Part shown: positions 61,387-64,000 of the stretch, in pieces
Numbering within the stretch: the stretch's first letter is position 1
Layout of the letters: every line of letters starts with the position of its first letter
Assembly (NCBI RefSeq): GCF_003335585.1
Contig: NZ_QBFD01000022.1
Location: 427,468-491,467, forward strand
Direction of reading: 5' to 3'
DNA length: 64,000 bases
Source: Sulfitobacter sp. DFL-14
GTDB lineage: Bacteria; Pseudomonadota; Alphaproteobacteria; Rhodobacterales; Rhodobacteraceae
Notes under the pieces: model-generated
Database searches by the model: none
Told to the model about the DNA's origin: nothing
Seen by the model: the letters and a program-made list of their open reading frames with translations, nothing else
Translations under genes and position numbers: made by a program

Positions 61387-62262
61387 ATGAATGTTTCAGC
61401 CTATAACTTTGCCTATCTCGATGAGCAGACCAAGCGGATGATCCGACGTGCCATTCTCAAGGGGCTGGCGATCCCCGGCTATCAGGTGCCTTTTGCGAGC
61501 CGCGAGATGCCGATGCCCTATGGCTGGGGCACCGGTGGCGTACAGGTCTCAGCGGCGGTGCTGGTGCCCGAGGACACCTTCAAGGTCATCGACCAGGGGG
61601 CAGATGACACCACCAATGCCGTGTCCATCCGACGCTTTTTCGAGAAAACCGCAGGGGTCGCCGTGACCGAGGACACAGCGCGGGCCAGCGTGATCCAGAC
61701 CCGTCACCGGATCCCCGAAATGCCGCTCCGGGCGGATCAGATCCTTGTCTATCAGGTCCCCATCCCCGAGCCCCTGCGGTTCCTGGAGCCTTCCGAGGTC
61801 GAGACCCGCAAGATGCACAGCCTGGAGGAATACGGGCTGATGCATGTCAAGCTTTACGAAGACATCAGCCAGCACGGGGCGATTGCCACCGCCTATGCCT
61901 ATCCGGTCAAGGTCGAGGGGCGCTATGTCATGGATCCCTCGCCGATCCCGAAATTCGACAATCCGAAACTGACCATGGATGCCATCCAATTGTTCGGCGC
62001 CGGGCGCGAGCAGCGGATCTATGCGCTGCCGCCCCATACCCGGGTCGTCAGCCTTGATTTCGAGGATTTCCCGTTCGAGGCCAGCAAGGCCGATCATGCC
62101 TGCGATCTTTGTGGCGCCGGGGACAGCTATCTCGACGAGCTGATCGTCGATGACGCGGGGGGGCGATTGTTCATGTGTTCGGACACCGATTATTGCACAA
62201 CCCGCCGCGCGGCGGGCCATGTGGGCGCCCAGGGTGTTCCGGTGAAGGAGGATGTGGCATGA
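61387..62262 (+). CDS. phnJ: C-P lyase radical-SAM subunit PhnJ
   Basis: PhnJ breaks the carbon-phosphorus bond by radical chemistry. The 291-aa protein has FAYLDEQTKRMIRRAILKGLAIPGYQVPFASREMPMPYGWGTGG at the start and the Fe-S cysteines CDLCGAGD (near 236-243) and FMCSDTDYC (near 262-270), in the C-x2-C-x21-C-x5-C spacing. It overlaps phnK by 4 nt. Confidence 0.95.
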   Translation: MNVSAYNFAYLDEQTKRMIRRAILKGLAIPGYQVPFASREMPMPYGWGTGGVQVSAAVLVPEDTFKVIDQGADDTTNAVSIRRFFEKTAGVAVTEDTARASVIQTRHRIPEMPLRADQILVYQVPIPEPLRFLEPSEVETRKMHSLEEYGLMHVKLYEDISQHGAIATAYAYPVKVEGRYVMDPSPIPKFDNPKLTMDAIQLFGAGREQRIYALPPHTRVVSLDFEDFPFEASKADHACDLCGAGDSYLDELIVDDAGGRLFMCSDTDYCTTRRAAGHVGAQGVPVKEDVA

Positions 62263-63029
62263 CGCCCTTGTTGCAGGTTGAAGCCGTTTCGAAATTCTAT
62301 GGTGCGCGGATCGGCTGCGCGGATGTGTCCTTTGATCTTTATCCGGGAGAGGTCATGGGTATCGTCGGTGAAAGCGGATCGGGCAAGTCGACGCTGCTCA
62401 ATTGTCTGGCGGGACATTTGCAGCCTGACGCAGGCGCAGTACGTTTCGACACCCGCGCCGAGGGGTTGCGCGATACGATCACCATGTCAGAGCCCGAGCG
62501 CCGGATGCTGGGGCGCACCGACTGGGCCTTTGTCCATCAGCATGCCCGCGACGGGCTGCGCATGAACGTGAGCGCCGGCGGCAATGTGGGGGAGCGGCTG
62601 ATGGCGGTGGGCGCACGCCATTATGGCGATATCCGCAACAGCGCGACGGACTGGCTGGGCCGGGTCGAGATTGCCGCCGATCGGATTGACGACCGGCCCA
62701 GCGCCTTTTCCGGGGGCATGCAGCAGCGGTTGCAGATTGCGCGCAACCTGGTCACCGGGCCACGGCTGGTGTTCATGGACGAACCGACCGGGGGGCTTGA
62801 TGTTTCGGTGCAGGCCCGGTTGCTTGATCTGATGCGCGGTCTGGTCCGCGAGATGGGGTTGAGTGCGATCATCGTGACCCATGACCTTGCCGTGGTGCGG
62901 TTACTGGCGGACCGGCTGATGGTGATGAAGGACGGTCATGTGGTCGAGACCGGGCTGACGGACCAGGTGCTGGACGATCCGCAGCATGGCTATACGCAGC
63001 TGCTGGTGTCTTCGGTCCTGCAGGTATGA
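62259..63029 (+). CDS. phnK: C-P lyase ATP-binding subunit PhnK
   Basis: The 256-aa ABC-type ATPase has Walker A GESGSGKST near 38, FVHQHARDGLRMNVSAGGN near 92, signature FSGGMQQRLQIARNL near 150, Walker B LVFMDEPTGGLD near 170, and ITHDLAVVRLL. PhnK docks on the PhnJ core and is not an importer ATPase. It starts at the ATG overlapping phnJ (ATGA). Confidence 0.94.
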   Translation: MTPLLQVEAVSKFYGARIGCADVSFDLYPGEVMGIVGESGSGKSTLLNCLAGHLQPDAGAVRFDTRAEGLRDTITMSEPERRMLGRTDWAFVHQHARDGLRMNVSAGGNVGERLMAVGARHYGDIRNSATDWLGRVEIAADRIDDRPSAFSGGMQQRLQIARNLVTGPRLVFMDEPTGGLDVSVQARLLDLMRGLVREMGLSAIIVTHDLAVVRLLADRLMVMKDGHVVETGLTDQVLDDPQHGYTQLLVSSVLQV

Positions 63030-63079
63030 GACAGGTTTCGCCGCGAAACCTTTCCTTTTATTAACAACAGGTTAATCTG

Positions 63080-63760
63080 ATGATCCAAGTCGAGAAACTC
63101 TGCAAGTCCTTCACCCTGCACAACCAGGGTGGCGCGGTGATCCCGGTGATGCAGGATGCAGAATTTGCAGTGGCGCCCGGTGAATGTGTCGGGCTGATCG
63201 GGGCCTCCGGCGCCGGAAAGTCCACCCTGATGCGCATGCTCTACGGGAATTATCTGGCGGCCTCTGGCCATATCCGGATTGGCGGGGTCGATGTGGCCCG
63301 CGCCGAACCGCGCGAGATACTGGCACTGCGCCGGGACAGGCTGGGTTACGTCAGCCAGTTCCTGCGGGTGGTCCCGCGGGTGTCGACGCTGGATGTGGTG
63401 GCCGAACCGCTGTTGCGCACGGGCTGCGGCGCGCAGAGCGCCAGGGCGCGGGCGCAGGAGCTTCTGGAGCGGTTGAACATTCCCCGGCATCTGTGGACGC
63501 TCAGCCCGACCACATTTTCGGGGGGCGAACAGCAGCGGGTGAACATCGCGCGCGGCTTTGCCTATGCCTATCCGGCGCTGCTGCTGGATGAACCGACGGC
63601 GAGCCTTGATGCGGGCAACCGGGAGGTTGTGCTGGCGCTGATCGAAGAGGCCAAGGCGCGCGGGGCTGCCATTGTCGGGATCTTCCACGATGAGGCCGCG
63701 CGGCACAGGGTCTGTGACCACGAGGTGGATGTGACCCGCTTTACCCCCGGGCTGGCATGA
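63080..63760 (+). CDS. phnL: C-P lyase accessory ATPase PhnL
   Basis: The 226-aa ABC-type ATPase has Walker A GASGAGKST near 42, SQFLRVVPRVSTLDVVAEPL near 93, signature FSGGEQQRVNIARGFA near 145, and Walker B LLLDEPTASLD near 168. PhnL binds the C-P lyase core together with PhnK. It overlaps phnN by 4 nt. Confidence 0.93.
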   Translation: MIQVEKLCKSFTLHNQGGAVIPVMQDAEFAVAPGECVGLIGASGAGKSTLMRMLYGNYLAASGHIRIGGVDVARAEPREILALRRDRLGYVSQFLRVVPRVSTLDVVAEPLLRTGCGAQSARARAQELLERLNIPRHLWTLSPTTFSGGEQQRVNIARGFAYAYPALLLDEPTASLDAGNREVVLALIEEAKARGAAIVGIFHDEAARHRVCDHEVDVTRFTPGLA

Positions 63761-64000
63761 GCACCGGGCGTTTCATCGCAGTTGTCGGCCCTTCGGGTGT
63801 CGGAAAGGATTCCGTCATGGCCGGGATGGTCGCCCGGGCGCCTGATCTGGTGGCGGTCCGCCGGGTCATCACCCGGCCGGCGGAGGCGGGGGGCGAGGAA
63901 TATGAGGCGGTGAGCGCGGCTGAATTTGCGCGGCGCGTGGCGCAGGGTGCTTTCGTGTTGCACTGGCAGGCGCATGGATTGTGCTATGGCATCCCGGCCG
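63757..64000 (+). CDS. phnN: Ribose 1,5-bisphosphokinase PhnN (N-terminal part, cut by window edge)
   Basis: The visible 81 codons have the P loop VVGPSGVGKDSVM near 9, RRVITRPAEAGGEEYEAVS near 35 (guanylate-kinase-like), and FVLHWQAHGLCYGIPA at the edge. PhnN phosphorylates ribose 1,5-bisphosphate to PRPP after C-P lyase. The ATG overlaps phnL. phnM is not seen and may follow to the right. Confidence 0.92.
   Translation, partial: MSTGRFIAVVGPSGVGKDSVMAGMVARAPDLVAVRRVITRPAEAGGEEYEAVSAAEFARRVAQGAFVLHWQAHGLCYGIPA

Noticed and set aside
1..64000. CRISPR array, prophage or rRNA operon
   Set aside because: No regular repeat-spacer pattern, no phage structural genes and no rRNA sequence were seen. 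The only tandem repeats are the five Y-RNA-like elements, whose inner parts are structured RNA and not spacers.

Overview
The window looks like a chromosomal segment of a Roseobacter-group alphaproteobacterium (Rhodobacteraceae). It is GC-rich and densely packed. It carries traits typical of marine heterotrophs of that group: dihydroxypropanesulfonate breakdown (HpsN, ComDE), an ectoine-hydrolase-like enzyme, FrcBCAK fructose uptake, an Entner-Doudoroff pair and a C-P lyase operon. The genus is inferred from gene content only.

Positions 1-11760 form an RNA-repair island and are the most unusual part. A regulator of the RtcR type (8292-9854, + strand) is divergent from a long minus-strand operon. 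In transcription order the operon holds a Ro60/Rsr protein, five tandem Y-RNA-like elements with a complete tRNA-Lys(UUU) among them, RtcB ligase, Hen1 methyltransferase, an unknown protein, a COG3541-type nucleotidyltransferase, a second unknown protein, and Pnkp, which runs off the left edge. The Y-RNA-like elements share a two-helix stem with an AAUGC internal loop, and at least one encloses a circularly permuted tRNA (T arm before D arm, acceptor stem closed by UUCG). The operon therefore joins RtcB-type and Pnkp/Hen1-type repair with Ro60 RNA quality control. The regulator lacks the sigma54-contacting GAFTGA loop. A BCS1-like AAA ATPase and the remains of a second, RtcB2-like ligase follow.

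11761-19788 (minus) is an ABC importer of the spermidine/putrescine type with a class III aminotransferase and a creatinase. 19974-24883 (plus) holds an ectoine-hydrolase-like enzyme, an ArgE-family deacetylase, a UDP-glucuronate-epimerase-like enzyme and a nucleotide-sugar dehydrogenase. 25136-29506 carries HpsN, ComDE and a 3-hydroxybenzoate 4-monooxygenase-like flavoprotein. 29509-32422 is a divergent fructokinase-like kinase and phosphoglucomutase. 32465-40389 has a LuxR-type regulator, a second polyamine-type importer, an amidohydrolase and a flavin monooxygenase.

40436-50278 is sugar metabolism: a D-lyxose/D-mannose isomerase with a 268-bp MITE placed against its start codon, the frcR/frcBCAK locus, a hydroxyacid dehydrogenase and edd-eda. 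A similar AT-rich operator lies in front of frcB and between the fructokinase and pgm genes, so these loci are probably co-regulated. 50537-64000 is phosphonate uptake and C-P lyase: phnCDEE, a hexapeptide acetyltransferase, a phospholipid-synthesis module whose acyltransferase has an in-frame TAG, phnF, phnGHI, a palindrome plus a DUF559 gene, and phnJKL with the start of phnN at the right edge.
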